Source: an uncultured Thermomicrobia bacterium (GTDB taxonomy: Bacteria; Chloroflexota; Chloroflexia; Thermomicrobiales; JALYUS01). Taken from it: a stretch of DNA of 64,000 nucleotides. Below the pieces are notes generated by a model that had not been told where the DNA came from, searched no databases, and worked only from the letters and a program-made list of their open reading frames with translations. The position numbers were made by a program, and so were the translations under genes. This document shows positions 17,907 to 26,729 of this stretch, in pieces; within the stretch, counting starts at the first letter, position 1, and each line of letters opens with the position of its first letter. The DNA is taken from the NCBI GenBank assembly GCA_937968015.1, contig CALBSO010000095.1:1-64000 (forward strand), in the 5' to 3' direction.

Positions 17907-18863
17907 TTAGCCGTAGCGAATCCGTGGATCAATGAAGGCGTACGTCAGGTCCGTCAGCAGATTGGCGATGAGGATGACAGTGGCGATGATGAAAGTCATG
18001 CCCATGATGAGCGGGTAGTCGCGTCCGGCGATGGCATCGAGATAGAGCGTGCCCATCCCCGGCCATGAGAAGATGGATTCGAGGAAGACCGCACCGCCGA
18101 CCAACGCGGGGATGGTGGCGCCGACGACCGTGACGATCGGGATCAGGGCATTCCGCAGCGCATGGCTGCCGACCGTGACGCGCTGAGAAAGCCCCTTCGC
18201 CTGCGCCGTGCGAATGTAATCCTGTGAGAGGACGCCGAGCATCGCCGAGCGGGTGTAGCGCATGATGCTCGAAACCTGAAAGAGCGAGAGCATGAGCGCG
18301 GGCAGGATAAGATGGTCGAGATGATCCCAAAAAGAATACGGCACGCCCGGCGTCGCCAGCCCCCCGGCGGGGAACCAGCCGAGCCGGAGCGAGAAGATGT
18401 ATAACCCGAGCAGACCCGCGAAGAAGGCAGGAGTGGACGCACCGAGAAAGGCGAAGATCGTCAGGACGAAATCGAGGACGGAGTACTGCTTGACGGCGGA
18501 GACGACGCCGAGCACGATGCCGACGACGATGCCAATGGCCAGCCCGCTCCCCATCAGCGAGAGTGTCGGCCCGATCCGCTGCTTGATGACCGTTCCGACT
18601 GGTTCGCCTGTCTTGATGCGGTTGCCGAGGTTGCCCTTCGCCACTTCGCGCAGCCAGAAGAGGTAGCGGATCGGCGCGGGCCGATCCAGCCCAAGATCAT
18701 GGCGGATGGCGTTCCGCTGCTCGATGCTCAGGATGACATCCGGCGACAGATAGGCGTCCAGCGGATCGCCCGGCGTCAGTTGAAGCATCCCGAAGATGAT
18801 CGCGGTGATCGCGATCAGGATTGGGATCGTGATGAGCAATCTTCTTTGGATATACCGACCCAA
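17907..18863 (-). CDS. Peptide/nickel-type ABC transporter permease, DppB type
   Basis: 318 residues if translation starts at the TTG at 18863 (LGRYIQRRLLITIPILI), which matches the usual DppB N-terminus and lies downstream of an AAGGAG site at a rather long distance; the frame is open to 18908. Six membrane spans; the N-terminal R-R-L-L-x-x-I-P and the EAA loop DYIRTAQAKGLSQ are family features. Forms the translocation channel with the DppC-type subunit. The longer reading would run into the 7-nt tandem repeat at 18881-18963, which argues for the shorter one. Confidence 0.9.
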   Translation of the reverse strand: MGRYIQRRLLITIPILIAITAIIFGMLQLTPGDPLDAYLSPDVILSIEQRNAIRHDLGLDRPAPIRYLFWLREVAKGNLGNRIKTGEPVGTVIKQRIGPTLSLMGSGLAIGIVVGIVLGVVSAVKQYSVLDFVLTIFAFLGASTPAFFAGLLGLYIFSLRLGWFPAGGLATPGVPYSFWDHLDHLILPALMLSLFQVSSIMRYTRSAMLGVLSQDYIRTAQAKGLSQRVTVGSHALRNALIPIVTVVGATIPALVGGAVFLESIFSWPGMGTLYLDAIAGRDYPLIMGMTFIIATVILIANLLTDLTYAFIDPRIRYG

Positions 18864-18880
18864 CGTATCGCTCCACTCCT

Positions 18881-18963
18881 TGCGCAATGAGGGATGAGCA
18901 ATGCGCAATGAGGTCAGCGATCCTCACTCATTGCCCATTGCTCGTTGCTCGTTGCTCGTTGCT
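18881..18963. repeat. Hairpin of 7-nt tandem repeats (first locus)
   Basis: Left arm reads as heptads GCGCAAT-GAGGGAT-GAGCAAT-GCGCAAT-GAGG. The right arm, from 18922, reads CATTGCC-CATTGCT followed by three copies of CGTTGCT. The two arms are roughly inverted copies, so the RNA folds into a long imperfect hairpin. It lies between the DppB-type gene and the binding-protein gene. Confidence 0.75.
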
Positions 18964-20737
18964 ACTTCGATAGGCTCCAGAGTTCGGCCTGGTCGTAGTA
19001 TTTGCCACTGCCTGCCGACGGCGTGTAGATAAAGTTCTGGACATTCTTGGAGACCGCGCCGAAGCGCGTCGTCACCCACATCGGCGCCCAGATCAACTGA
19101 TCGTTCTGAATCTTGCAGGCGTTCTGGTAATCCGTGGCGCGCTTGGTCGGATCGGCCTCCGCCCGGCCATCGGTGTACGCCTTATCCTCATCCGCGTTGG
19201 ACCAGAAGCCGCGGTTCGAGCCGGACGGCGGTAACGCGGTGGAGAGGAAGTAGATGCTCGTGACATCCGGGTCCGCGCCATTCGCGCCGCCGGCGTAGTA
19301 GATGGTGAATTCCGGCGCGGCTTTGTTCACGAAGCCGTTGAACGTCGGCACGTCCACTGCCTTGATCTTGATCTGAATGCCAACATCCGCGAGTTGCTGC
19401 TGAACGGCGACAAGGATGTCCTGCGAGAGTTGATCGCCGTAGTAGGTCAGCAGTTCGATCGGCTGGCCCTTGATCGCGTCCCAATTCGCATCTTTCAGCA
19501 GTTGCTTCGCCTTGTTCACATCGCGCGTGTAGGGGTTCGCGTCTTTCGGCTGGTACTTCGGGTTGTCGAAGGCGCACGGGACGACGACCGCCGCGCCCTT
19601 GAAGAGTTGCTTAACGATGGTCGAGCGATCAATCGCGTACATGAACGCCTGCCGCACGCGGACATCCTGGAATCGCGGGTCTTTCAGGTTGAACTGGAAG
19701 TAGTTGACGACCTGCGACGGGCCGGGGATCAGCGTCAGGTTCGGGCTTTGCTTGACGAGTTCCGATTCGTCCAGCGTCACATACGTGAACTGGATCTCAC
19801 CCTTCTGCAAGGCGATCAAGGCACTACCCGGCGCCTTGAAGTAGCGGTTGATGAGCTTGTCCAACTTCGGGCGACCGCGCCAATACGCGTCGTTCGCGAC
19901 GAGTTCGACGTACTGATCGGGAACGTACTTGCTCCACTTGAACGGGCCGGTGCCGATCGGGTTCGTTATCCACCAGGGGTTCTTCTCCAACTCGTTCGTC
20001 GGGATCGAGGCGAGCGCGTGCTTCGGGAACATGAAGACGAAGATCATCGCGTCCATCAGCGCCACGTTCGGCTTGTTCGTCGTGATCACCGCCGTTAGCG
20101 GATCGGGCGTGGAGATGCCGGCGATATCCGTGTACTTTGGCTGGTAGACATTATGGCTGTCCGGGTTCTTCGCCAGTTCGACCGAGAACTTGACGTCATC
20201 CGAGGTGAACGCCATGCCGTCGTGCCATTTGACATTCGGGCGCAGTTTGAAGGTGAAGGTCTTGGCATCGGCGGAGACTGTCCACGACTCGGCCAGTTCG
20301 CCCTGCATCTTCGTGAAGCCGACATCGTACATGACCAACTTGGAGAAGTATTTCTCCAACCAGACGTAGCCCGCACCCATGGATGGGGGATAGAACTGCG
20401 CCGGGCTGCCGCCGGGGCCGACATCGAAGCCGCCCGTCAGCGTACCGCCGGTCGTGCCAGCGACCGCCTGCGTGGTTGCTGCCACCTGCGTGCCAGCCGG
20501 GGCGGTCGTTGGGATCGCTGCCGCGGAACCGGACGGGCTGGTCGCGGCGGCTGCGGCCGTCGTCGTCGCGCTCGTCGCGGCTGCTCCGGTTGTGGGCGCG
20601 GCGGTCGTCGGAGCGGCGGCAGCCTTCGTCGGGGCGGTCGTTGCGGTCGGGCTGGAAGAGCCGCCGCACGCCGCGAGCATGCCGACGATGGTCAGGGACA
20701 CAATCAGGAGACCCGTGATTCTCTGAAACCGATGCAT
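18962..20737 (-). CDS. ABC transporter substrate-binding lipoprotein, family 5
   Basis: 591 residues from the ATG at 20737 (site AAAGGAGAGG). The N-terminus MHRFQR-hydrophobic-GMLAACGG is a lipobox with Cys at about residue 24, so it is a membrane-anchored lipoprotein. A linker of about 70 residues rich in Ala, Thr and Pro follows. The body has family-5 solute-binding features: WTVSADAKTFTFKLRPNVKW and the RQAFMYAIDRSTIV segment. Likely binds peptides, oligosaccharides or related nutrients for the two permeases downstream. Located between sugar-acid-type dehydrogenases and the permeases, so a sugar derivative is a fair guess. Confidence 0.93.
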   Translation of the reverse strand: MHRFQRITGLLIVSLTIVGMLAACGGSSSPTATTAPTKAAAAPTTAAPTTGAAATSATTTAAAAATSPSGSAAAIPTTAPAGTQVAATTQAVAGTTGGTLTGGFDVGPGGSPAQFYPPSMGAGYVWLEKYFSKLVMYDVGFTKMQGELAESWTVSADAKTFTFKLRPNVKWHDGMAFTSDDVKFSVELAKNPDSHNVYQPKYTDIAGISTPDPLTAVITTNKPNVALMDAMIFVFMFPKHALASIPTNELEKNPWWITNPIGTGPFKWSKYVPDQYVELVANDAYWRGRPKLDKLINRYFKAPGSALIALQKGEIQFTYVTLDESELVKQSPNLTLIPGPSQVVNYFQFNLKDPRFQDVRVRQAFMYAIDRSTIVKQLFKGAAVVVPCAFDNPKYQPKDANPYTRDVNKAKQLLKDANWDAIKGQPIELLTYYGDQLSQDILVAVQQQLADVGIQIKIKAVDVPTFNGFVNKAAPEFTIYYAGGANGADPDVTSIYFLSTALPPSGSNRGFWSNADEDKAYTDGRAEADPTKRATDYQNACKIQNDQLIWAPMWVTTRFGAVSKNVQNFIYTPSAGSGKYYDQAELWSLSK

Positions 20738-20774
20738 CAGCCTCTCCTTTCTATCGTGTGTCAAACGGATGGCG

Positions 20775-21848
20775 TTACCGCGCGGGAAGGGCGGCGACGC
20801 GCGCGGGCTGGCCGGTCACCAGTGAACGATAGGCGGCCTCGATTGCCGCGATGGTCGCCCAGGCGTCCCGAACGCCGTAGAGCGGGGCGCGGTCCTCGCA
20901 AATGTCCCGGATAAATGCCCCAATCTCCGTCGCGATCGTGCCATGTGCGGATTCTCCCCCGATCGTACGCCCCCTCCTTTCCGTGACCGTGCTCCAGATG
21001 TCCAATTGTGGCCGGTTCTCGTCCACCGTCAGATGCCCGTGTGAGCCGATCAGTCGGAGGGTAGAGGCGCCGGTGCCGGGTGTCGGTGCGAAAGGGATTC
21101 TGCCCACGGTGAGTGAGCCGATTATATCGTGTTCCAGCCGCAAGGAAAGGATACCGACATCTTCGACGCCGAATTGCTTATGTGCGTCGAAGAAGAACGT
21201 CCCGGCCTCCGCGAAGACTTCCGTTACGCGCGCGCCGGTGAGATAGTGGAGGTAATCCACTGGATAGACCATGAAGTTCATCAGTTCGCCGCCACCGGAA
21301 AGTGCCGGATTGGCGACGAACTCCGGGCGCTCGACGGACGTGCCGAAGAAGACACCGCTGGAAAGGAACTCGACATCGCCGGAGCGGATCAGCCCGAGAT
21401 GCCCCGCGTCAATCGCCTGCCGCGCTCGCTGGATCGGCGCGCCGAAGAGCCGATGGACGACCGTGAACTTACAACCGGACGATCGTGACGCTACCTCCGC
21501 GACCATCTTACATTCATCGAGCGTCACCGCCATCGGCTTGTCCACGAGGACGTGCTTCCCGGCCTGAAGCGCCTGCGTCGCGAGCCGCGCGTGGCGCGTC
21601 GGCTCCGAGCAGACAAGGACGAGATCAATATCGCCCCGGATGAGCGCCGCGTCAGGATCACGGAGTACCGGAACGTGGTATCGCTCGGCGAGGATGCGGG
21701 CGTCGTTGTGCGCCCATTCGGGGGCGTCGGATTCCTCGACAATCGCGCGGATGACCGTATCCGGGTGCGCGTCGAAGACCGGCAAGTAACTCGCCGCGTG
21801 CCGCACCGCGCTGAGGACGAGCAGACCGAGAGGCGCGGTGTTACTCAT
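20775..21848 (-). CDS. Gfo/Idh/MocA-family oxidoreductase (1)
   Basis: 357 residues. N-terminal NAD(P)-binding Rossmann fold, with LVCSEPTRHARLATQALQAGKHVLVDKPMA, quoted here as GKHVLVDKPMA, the usual E/D-K-P motif. The C-terminal alpha-beta domain follows. It starts 8 nt inside the end of the preceding dehydrogenase gene. The first strand reads GLLVLSAVRHAASY rather than G-x-G-x-x-G, so cofactor binding may be altered. Likely oxidises a sugar or inositol derivative imported by the neighbouring transporter. Confidence 0.85.
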   Translation of the reverse strand: MSNTAPLGLLVLSAVRHAASYLPVFDAHPDTVIRAIVEESDAPEWAHNDARILAERYHVPVLRDPDAALIRGDIDLVLVCSEPTRHARLATQALQAGKHVLVDKPMAVTLDECKMVAEVASRSSGCKFTVVHRLFGAPIQRARQAIDAGHLGLIRSGDVEFLSSGVFFGTSVERPEFVANPALSGGGELMNFMVYPVDYLHYLTGARVTEVFAEAGTFFFDAHKQFGVEDVGILSLRLEHDIIGSLTVGRIPFAPTPGTGASTLRLIGSHGHLTVDENRPQLDIWSTVTERRGRTIGGESAHGTIATEIGAFIRDICEDRAPLYGVRDAWATIAAIEAAYRSLVTGQPARVAALPAR

Positions 21849-22842
21849 TGTCTGCCTCCCCGACGGTGACCGCTCTGCCGGTTTCCAACGACTCCTGGGC
21901 CGCGAGCGCGGCTGCGAGCGCGTGCCGGACTTGCGCCGTTGTCACAATTGGCGTCTCCTCGCCGCGTAATGTCGCGACCCAATGGCGGAGTTGGTGATAG
22001 ATCGCGTCCTCGATGGACGGGGAGGGAAGATGGACACCGTCACTGTACAGGTGCGGATCGTCCTCGGTGCTGTGGCTGAGGCTTCCGGCTTCGCCGACGG
22101 CGAGGATGCGGCGCAATGTATCGCCCCGTTGACGGAGCGCATAGGCGATTTCCAGCAGCGCGAGGCTGCCGTCATGGAAGCGAACGGTCATGTGAAAACT
22201 GTCCGGGATGCCCATCGTCGGCGCGAAAGCGCGGAAGCCGCGCGTGAAGACGCGCGTTGGCGCACGGCCAAAGAGCCAGACGGCGAGATCGAGCGCGTGG
22301 ATGCCGTTGTGCAGCGGGTGCCCGCCGGAACGCGCCGGATCGAGTTGCCACGCCCGCCAGCCGCCTGCCCAGACATCACCGGCGTACCATGCCAGATGCA
22401 GCAGGCGCAGCCGCCCGATCGTCCCCGCCGCGATCTCTTGCGCGATCTCGCGGTTCACGGGTTGGAAGCGCGCCGTCTGCCCGACCATCAGCGAGACGCC
22501 GTGGCGCCCCGTCGCGGCGACCATCGCGTCGTAATCCGCCAGAGAGAGGGCGGCGGGCTTCTCGACGTGGATCGCTTTGCCGCGCTCCGCCGCCGCGATC
22601 GTCAGCGCCGCATGCGTCTCGGAGGGCGTGCAAATGTCTACCGCGCTCACATCCGGCGCGGCTAGGGCCGATTGCGCGTCGGTTGACCATGTGGCGTTGC
22701 CCGCCTGTGCCGCGAGTGACTGGGCGCGGATGGCATCCGTATCCACGATATGCGATACGCGCACGCCGGGGATACGGGCATACGCCGCGACATGATCCCG
22801 CGCGATGCTGCCCGCCCCGATGATGGCGATTGCGAGCGTCAT
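21841..22842 (-). CDS. Gfo/Idh/MocA-family oxidoreductase (2)
   Basis: 333 residues from the ATG at 22842, which overlaps the stop of the FahA-family gene (ATGA). Rossmann motif AIIGAGSIARDH at the N-terminus, the EKPAALS catalytic Lys segment (about 95-101), and HPLHNGIHALDLAVWLFG in the substrate domain. Unlike its downstream paralogue it keeps the full G-x-G-x-x-x/A motif. The open frame upstream to 23313 is a shadow of the hydrolase gene. Confidence 0.9.
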   Translation of the reverse strand: MTLAIAIIGAGSIARDHVAAYARIPGVRVSHIVDTDAIRAQSLAAQAGNATWSTDAQSALAAPDVSAVDICTPSETHAALTIAAAERGKAIHVEKPAALSLADYDAMVAATGRHGVSLMVGQTARFQPVNREIAQEIAAGTIGRLRLLHLAWYAGDVWAGGWRAWQLDPARSGGHPLHNGIHALDLAVWLFGRAPTRVFTRGFRAFAPTMGIPDSFHMTVRFHDGSLALLEIAYALRQRGDTLRRILAVGEAGSLSHSTEDDPHLYSDGVHLPSPSIEDAIYHQLRHWVATLRGEETPIVTTAQVRHALAAALAAQESLETGRAVTVGEADNE

Positions 22843-23729
22843 GCGCCAGCCGCCGCGACGACGGGCGTCACGAGTGTGCCGAGTCCCTCGATCCACGCCT
22901 CCATCCGGTCGCCCGGTTGCAGATAGGTGTGCGTCGTCGCGCCGACGCCGGAGGGCGTGCCCGTGAGGATGACATCGCCCGGTTCGAGGGTCATAAAGCG
23001 TGAGCAAAACTCGATCGTTTCCGCGACGGTGAAGATCATGTCGCCGGTCGTGGCTTTCTGTCGCACTGCACCGTTGACCGAGAGCCGCATTGCGAGATTT
23101 TGCGGATCGGGCACCGCGTCGGCAGTGACGAGATATGGCCCCATCGGCGCGAAACTGTCTGGCCATTTGCCATTCAGCCAGTCGAAGAAAGCCATGCGCG
23201 GCGTGATCTCGCCCCGCTCGACACCCCAATCTACGGCGCGCGCCGAAATGTCGTTCGCCACCATGTATCCGGCGACGACGCCGAGCGCGTCGGCAGCGCT
23301 GACGTGCTTGCATCGTCGCCCGATCACGACCGCGAGTTCGAGTTCATAGTCCATCGCCCGCGAAATCTCCGGCGCGGAGACGGGTTCGCCCGCCGCGATG
23401 ATGGAGGTTGATGGCTTCAGGAACAGCAGTGGTACGGCATTCGCTTTTTGCACATCGGCGACCTTGCTTTCGCGCACATGATCCTGATAGTTTCCGGCGA
23501 GCGCGAGCAACTTCGGCGGGCGACGGAGCGGGGCAAGCAACTGCGCGGCTGAGAGGGCGACTGAATGTGCGCTGGAGGCATCGCGCGCTCGTTCCATCCA
23601 GTCGGCGCCGCTTTCGAGAAGGTTGAGGAGATCGCCCGATCCGAGGTCCAGGATACGCTGATCGCCTTCCGGGCCAGCGAGAACGCCGTGCCGTACTCCT
23701 TCGCTGCCGCGGTAACTGACCAGTTTCAT
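22839..23729 (-). CDS. Fumarylacetoacetate hydrolase-family protein
   Basis: 296 residues from the ATG at 23729 with AGGAGAAGG. Family motifs: NYQDHVRES, MDYELELAVVIGRR with the metal-binding E-x-E, and GDVILTGTPSGVG. Members hydrolyse C-C bonds in acylpyruvates or act as 2-keto-3-deoxy sugar acid lyases or dehydratases. First gene of the leftward operon and directly opposite the GntR regulator. Together with two dehydrogenases it suggests breakdown of a sugar acid. Confidence 0.9.
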   Translation of the reverse strand: MKLVSYRGSEGVRHGVLAGPEGDQRILDLGSGDLLNLLESGADWMERARDASSAHSVALSAAQLLAPLRRPPKLLALAGNYQDHVRESKVADVQKANAVPLLFLKPSTSIIAAGEPVSAPEISRAMDYELELAVVIGRRCKHVSAADALGVVAGYMVANDISARAVDWGVERGEITPRMAFFDWLNGKWPDSFAPMGPYLVTADAVPDPQNLAMRLSVNGAVRQKATTGDMIFTVAETIEFCSRFMTLEPGDVILTGTPSGVGATTHTYLQPGDRMEAWIEGLGTLVTPVVAAAGA

Positions 23730-23786
23730 GTAACCTTCTCCTGTCATCAGGATGATTGACAGCCCCGCATGCCAGTCTTAGGATGT

Positions 23787-23801
23787 CCTACAACTTGTAG
23801 G
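23787..23801. promoter_or_regulatory. 15-bp palindromic GntR/FadR-type operator
   Basis: CCTACAACTTGTAGG is a perfect palindrome (7-bp arms around one C) located in the 106-bp divergent gap between the FahA-family gene and the GntR gene. FadR-subfamily regulators bind t-GT-N-AC-a type palindromes of this size. Just downstream, TATATG could be the -10 box of the regulator gene. It is the likely binding site of the adjacent regulator controlling both directions. Confidence 0.65.
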
Positions 23802-23835
23802 TGCAGTATATGGTCAGCGGAAAGGGAATGCAAGC

Positions 23836-24546
23836 ATGGCGATCATCGCGCCGTTGCGGACTGAAACGATTCATCGCGCCGCGCAAGAAACGATCAAACA
23901 CTACATCATCCAGCACCGGTTGGCGCCGGGCGACCCGATTCCGACGGAGACGACGCTGGCGCGCGAACTCGGCATCAGCCGCAATTCCCTCCGTGAGGCA
24001 CTGAAGGCGCTTGCGACCGCCGGCATCGTCGAGACACGGCACGGGTTGGGCACCTATGTCGGGCAGGCGTCGCTCGGCCCGCTGATTGACGGGATGGTCT
24101 TCAATCTGCTGCAAAACATCAGCCGGGATACGCGGACATTGCGCGAGATGCTCCAACTGCGCGAAATCCTCGAAATCGAACTCGTCCGCCGCGTGACGGG
24201 CATCCACACCCCGGAGCAACTGGCGCGGCTCGAATCGTACGTCGGGCAGATGGAGGCGGACGCTGCACGCGCGACGATGAACTCGGATGCTGACCACGCC
24301 TTCCACGACGCACTCTACGCACCGTTCGACAATCACGTCGTCACACTGATCCTGCACGCCTTCTGGGATGTGCAGGACGCCGTTGCCTCTCAACTGCCCG
24401 ACGCGCGCCCAATTGCCGCCGCGAACGCCCGCTGGCACCGTAACATTCTCGAAGCGGTGCGGCGGGGCGACGCCGACGGCGCGGTCGTCGCAATGCGCGA
24501 GCAATTCACGGGCATCCGAACCCGCCTCAATCTCTTGGCAGAATAG
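23836..24546 (+). CDS. GntR-family regulator, FadR/FCD subfamily
   Basis: 236 residues. N-terminal winged helix (residues 10-75) with APGDPIPTETTLARELGIS-type recognition (quoted in part: ETTLARELGISRNSLREAL). C-terminal FCD all-helical ligand domain with LREMLQLREILEIELV and the metal-site residues D, H, H (DADHAFHDAL and RWHRNIL). Such repressors respond to sugar acids or carboxylates. Divergent from the catabolic operon, with a palindromic site between. Confidence 0.92.
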   Translation: MAIIAPLRTETIHRAAQETIKHYIIQHRLAPGDPIPTETTLARELGISRNSLREALKALATAGIVETRHGLGTYVGQASLGPLIDGMVFNLLQNISRDTRTLREMLQLREILEIELVRRVTGIHTPEQLARLESYVGQMEADAARATMNSDADHAFHDALYAPFDNHVVTLILHAFWDVQDAVASQLPDARPIAAANARWHRNILEAVRRGDADGAVVAMREQFTGIRTRLNLLAE

Positions 24547-24644
24547 CGGACGCGGCCCCATCTCTGCGTATACTGATATGGGTGCTGCCCGTGCCGCGCG
24601 ACTGACGCGCGCTTACCGGGCGGCCCGCAGCAGGAGCGAAGAGA

Positions 24645-25772
24645 TTGAACACATTGCAGCCGCCAGCCGGGGATGATCTGGAGGTGACACTGCTCGCGCA
24701 GGGCGAGCAAACGGGAGATCAGATCGCCGCGCAACTGGCGGCGTTCATCCGAGGGGCGCGACGGAGCCTCGACATGGCGCTCTACGACTTCCGCCTCAGC
24801 GATCCGCTGAAGCGGGTCGTCGCGGGCGCGATGCACGAGCGCGCGGCGGCGGGCGTCGCCATCCGTATCGCCTACGACGCAGACAAGCCGGAGCCGCCAC
24901 AGGTGGCGCAAGGAATGGATCCCGCGCCATCCGGTACCGGGTCGTTCGTCCAGTCACTCGGCTATCCGTATCGCCGCATCGGTGGGCTGAAGTTGATGCA
25001 CAACAAATACATCGTCCGCGACCTACCGGACCCGGAGGCGGCAGACGACGGCTCCGGCGCATCCGTCTGGACGGGTTCGACGAACTTCACCGACGATTCG
25101 TGGAATGTCGAGGAGAATAACATCCTCCGCCTCGCCTCGCCGGAACTGGCGCGGTTCTATGCCCGCGACTTCGCGGATTTGTGGAGCGAAGGCGAGATCG
25201 GCGCGAGTGGTTCGTTCGATACGGAACCGGTCAGCCTCATCTATGGCGGTACACCGCTGACCGTGCGGGTCTTCTTTTCGCCGGGGCGCGGGCTGCAGAT
25301 TGATGACGAGGTGGCTCGACGGGTCTCCGCCGCACGCCAACGCGTCCGGATCTGGAGCATGCTGATCAATTCGGGCGCGCTCATCTCGGCACTCGGTGAT
25401 CTCCTCGCAGCCGGGAATGTGCCGGTGAGCGGCGTCTACGACCGCACGCAGATGGCGAGCGTGCTGACCCAGTGGCAGGATGTGCCGCACAATGTCTGGA
25501 AGATCGGCGCGGTGCGGCACATCGTCGCGCGGGCCGGGTTAATTGGCAAGAATTCGACGCCGTACCGGCCGGACACGATCCATGACTTCATGCACGCGAA
25601 AGTGCTCGTCGTGGACGACACCGTGATCACCGGCTCGTACAATTTCTCGCGCAGCGCCGAGTTCAACGCAGAGAATCTCCTTATGTTGGAGAATGCCGCG
25701 CTCGCCGACCGCTACAGCGCGTTTATAGATCATGTGATGACGAAATACGCGGCGGGCAACCAACCGCTCTGA
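24645..25772 (+). CDS. Phospholipase D-like nuclease/phosphatidyl transferase
   Basis: 375 residues from a TTG at 24645 after CAGGAGCGAAGAGA. Two HKD-type motifs: LMHNKYIVRD...GSTNFTDDSW (about 105-145) and FMHAKVLVVDD...GSYNFSRSAE (about 315-340), both with H-x-K and the trailing N/G-S. Two such motifs form one active site that cleaves phosphodiesters. No signal peptide. Could be a lipid-modifying enzyme or a nuclease; not distinguishable. Upstream, TATACT near 24570 is a possible -10 box. Confidence 0.8.
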   Translation: MNTLQPPAGDDLEVTLLAQGEQTGDQIAAQLAAFIRGARRSLDMALYDFRLSDPLKRVVAGAMHERAAAGVAIRIAYDADKPEPPQVAQGMDPAPSGTGSFVQSLGYPYRRIGGLKLMHNKYIVRDLPDPEAADDGSGASVWTGSTNFTDDSWNVEENNILRLASPELARFYARDFADLWSEGEIGASGSFDTEPVSLIYGGTPLTVRVFFSPGRGLQIDDEVARRVSAARQRVRIWSMLINSGALISALGDLLAAGNVPVSGVYDRTQMASVLTQWQDVPHNVWKIGAVRHIVARAGLIGKNSTPYRPDTIHDFMHAKVLVVDDTVITGSYNFSRSAEFNAENLLMLENAALADRYSAFIDHVMTKYAAGNQPL

Positions 25773-25789
25773 TCGGTGGAGGAACGACG

Positions 25790-26638
25790 ATGACCGACGA
25801 AAAGGCGCCGAACCGGCCGGAGATGGCGGAGGGCATGATCCCGAACGTCACGCTCAATCGCGCGGCACGGCACGGCCAGCCGACCGAGGACCGCAAACTG
25901 CTCTCGTGGACGGATCGTGACCGCGAGCGGGCGGCGGCCTTCACGCACAGCGATCCGTGGCGCATCATGCGAATCACGGGCGAGTTCGTCTCCGGGTTCG
26001 ACGCGCTCGCGGGGATCGGCCCCGCCGTGACTGTCTTCGGTTCGGCGCGGACGCACGAAAACGATCCGATGTATGCCGCCGCGCGGTCGGTCGGCGCGGC
26101 ACTGGCGCAGGCCGGCTTCGCGACGATCACCGGCGGCGGCCCCGGTATCATGGAGGCGGCGAACCGAGGCGCAATGGGCGCGGGCGGCATCTCCGTCGGC
26201 GCGAATATTGAACTACCTTTCGAGCAGGGCTTGAACCGCTACGTGAATCTCGCGCTCAACTTCCGCTACTTCTTCGTGCGTAAGACAATGTTCGTCAAGT
26301 ACGCCGAAGGGTTCATCTGCTTCCCCGGCGGGTTCGGCACCCTCGACGAGTTGTTCGAGTCGCTGACGCTGATCCAGACGGGCAAACTCGGCATGTTCCC
26401 CGTCGTGCTTTTCGGGCGGACATACTGGCAGGGGTTGCTCGATTGGATTTCTTCCACGGTTCTCGCGGAAGGGAAAATCAACCCGCCCGACCTCGATCTC
26501 CTGAAAGTGACGGATGACCCGGCGGAAGCGGTGCAAGTCATCACCGCGGCATACCGGCAGAGTGTCGCGACACCCCACGATGGTCGCGGCATTCCCGCGA
26601 CATGGGACCCGGACCCGAAACTTCCCCATCCTCCGTAA
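25790..26638 (+). CDS. LOG-family / lysine-decarboxylase-like protein
   Basis: 282 residues. Contains GGGPGIMEAANRGA and CFPGGFGTLDELFE, the PGGxGTxxE signature of the cytokinin riboside 5'-monophosphate phosphoribohydrolase (LOG) family. About 70 N-terminal residues precede the Rossmann core. Likely hydrolyses the N-glycosidic bond of nucleoside monophosphates. Clear GGTGGAGGAACGACG site before the ATG. Confidence 0.9.
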   Translation: MTDEKAPNRPEMAEGMIPNVTLNRAARHGQPTEDRKLLSWTDRDRERAAAFTHSDPWRIMRITGEFVSGFDALAGIGPAVTVFGSARTHENDPMYAAARSVGAALAQAGFATITGGGPGIMEAANRGAMGAGGISVGANIELPFEQGLNRYVNLALNFRYFFVRKTMFVKYAEGFICFPGGFGTLDELFESLTLIQTGKLGMFPVVLFGRTYWQGLLDWISSTVLAEGKINPPDLDLLKVTDDPAEAVQVITAAYRQSVATPHDGRGIPATWDPDPKLPHPP

Positions 26639-26729
26639 TGCCACCAACTTAGATGGTGCGATGCTCCAGTGGTAGCGGCGCGGTGGTATGATCGCGCCAC
26701 GGAAAGGCCGGGTATGAGTATGGAGACGG

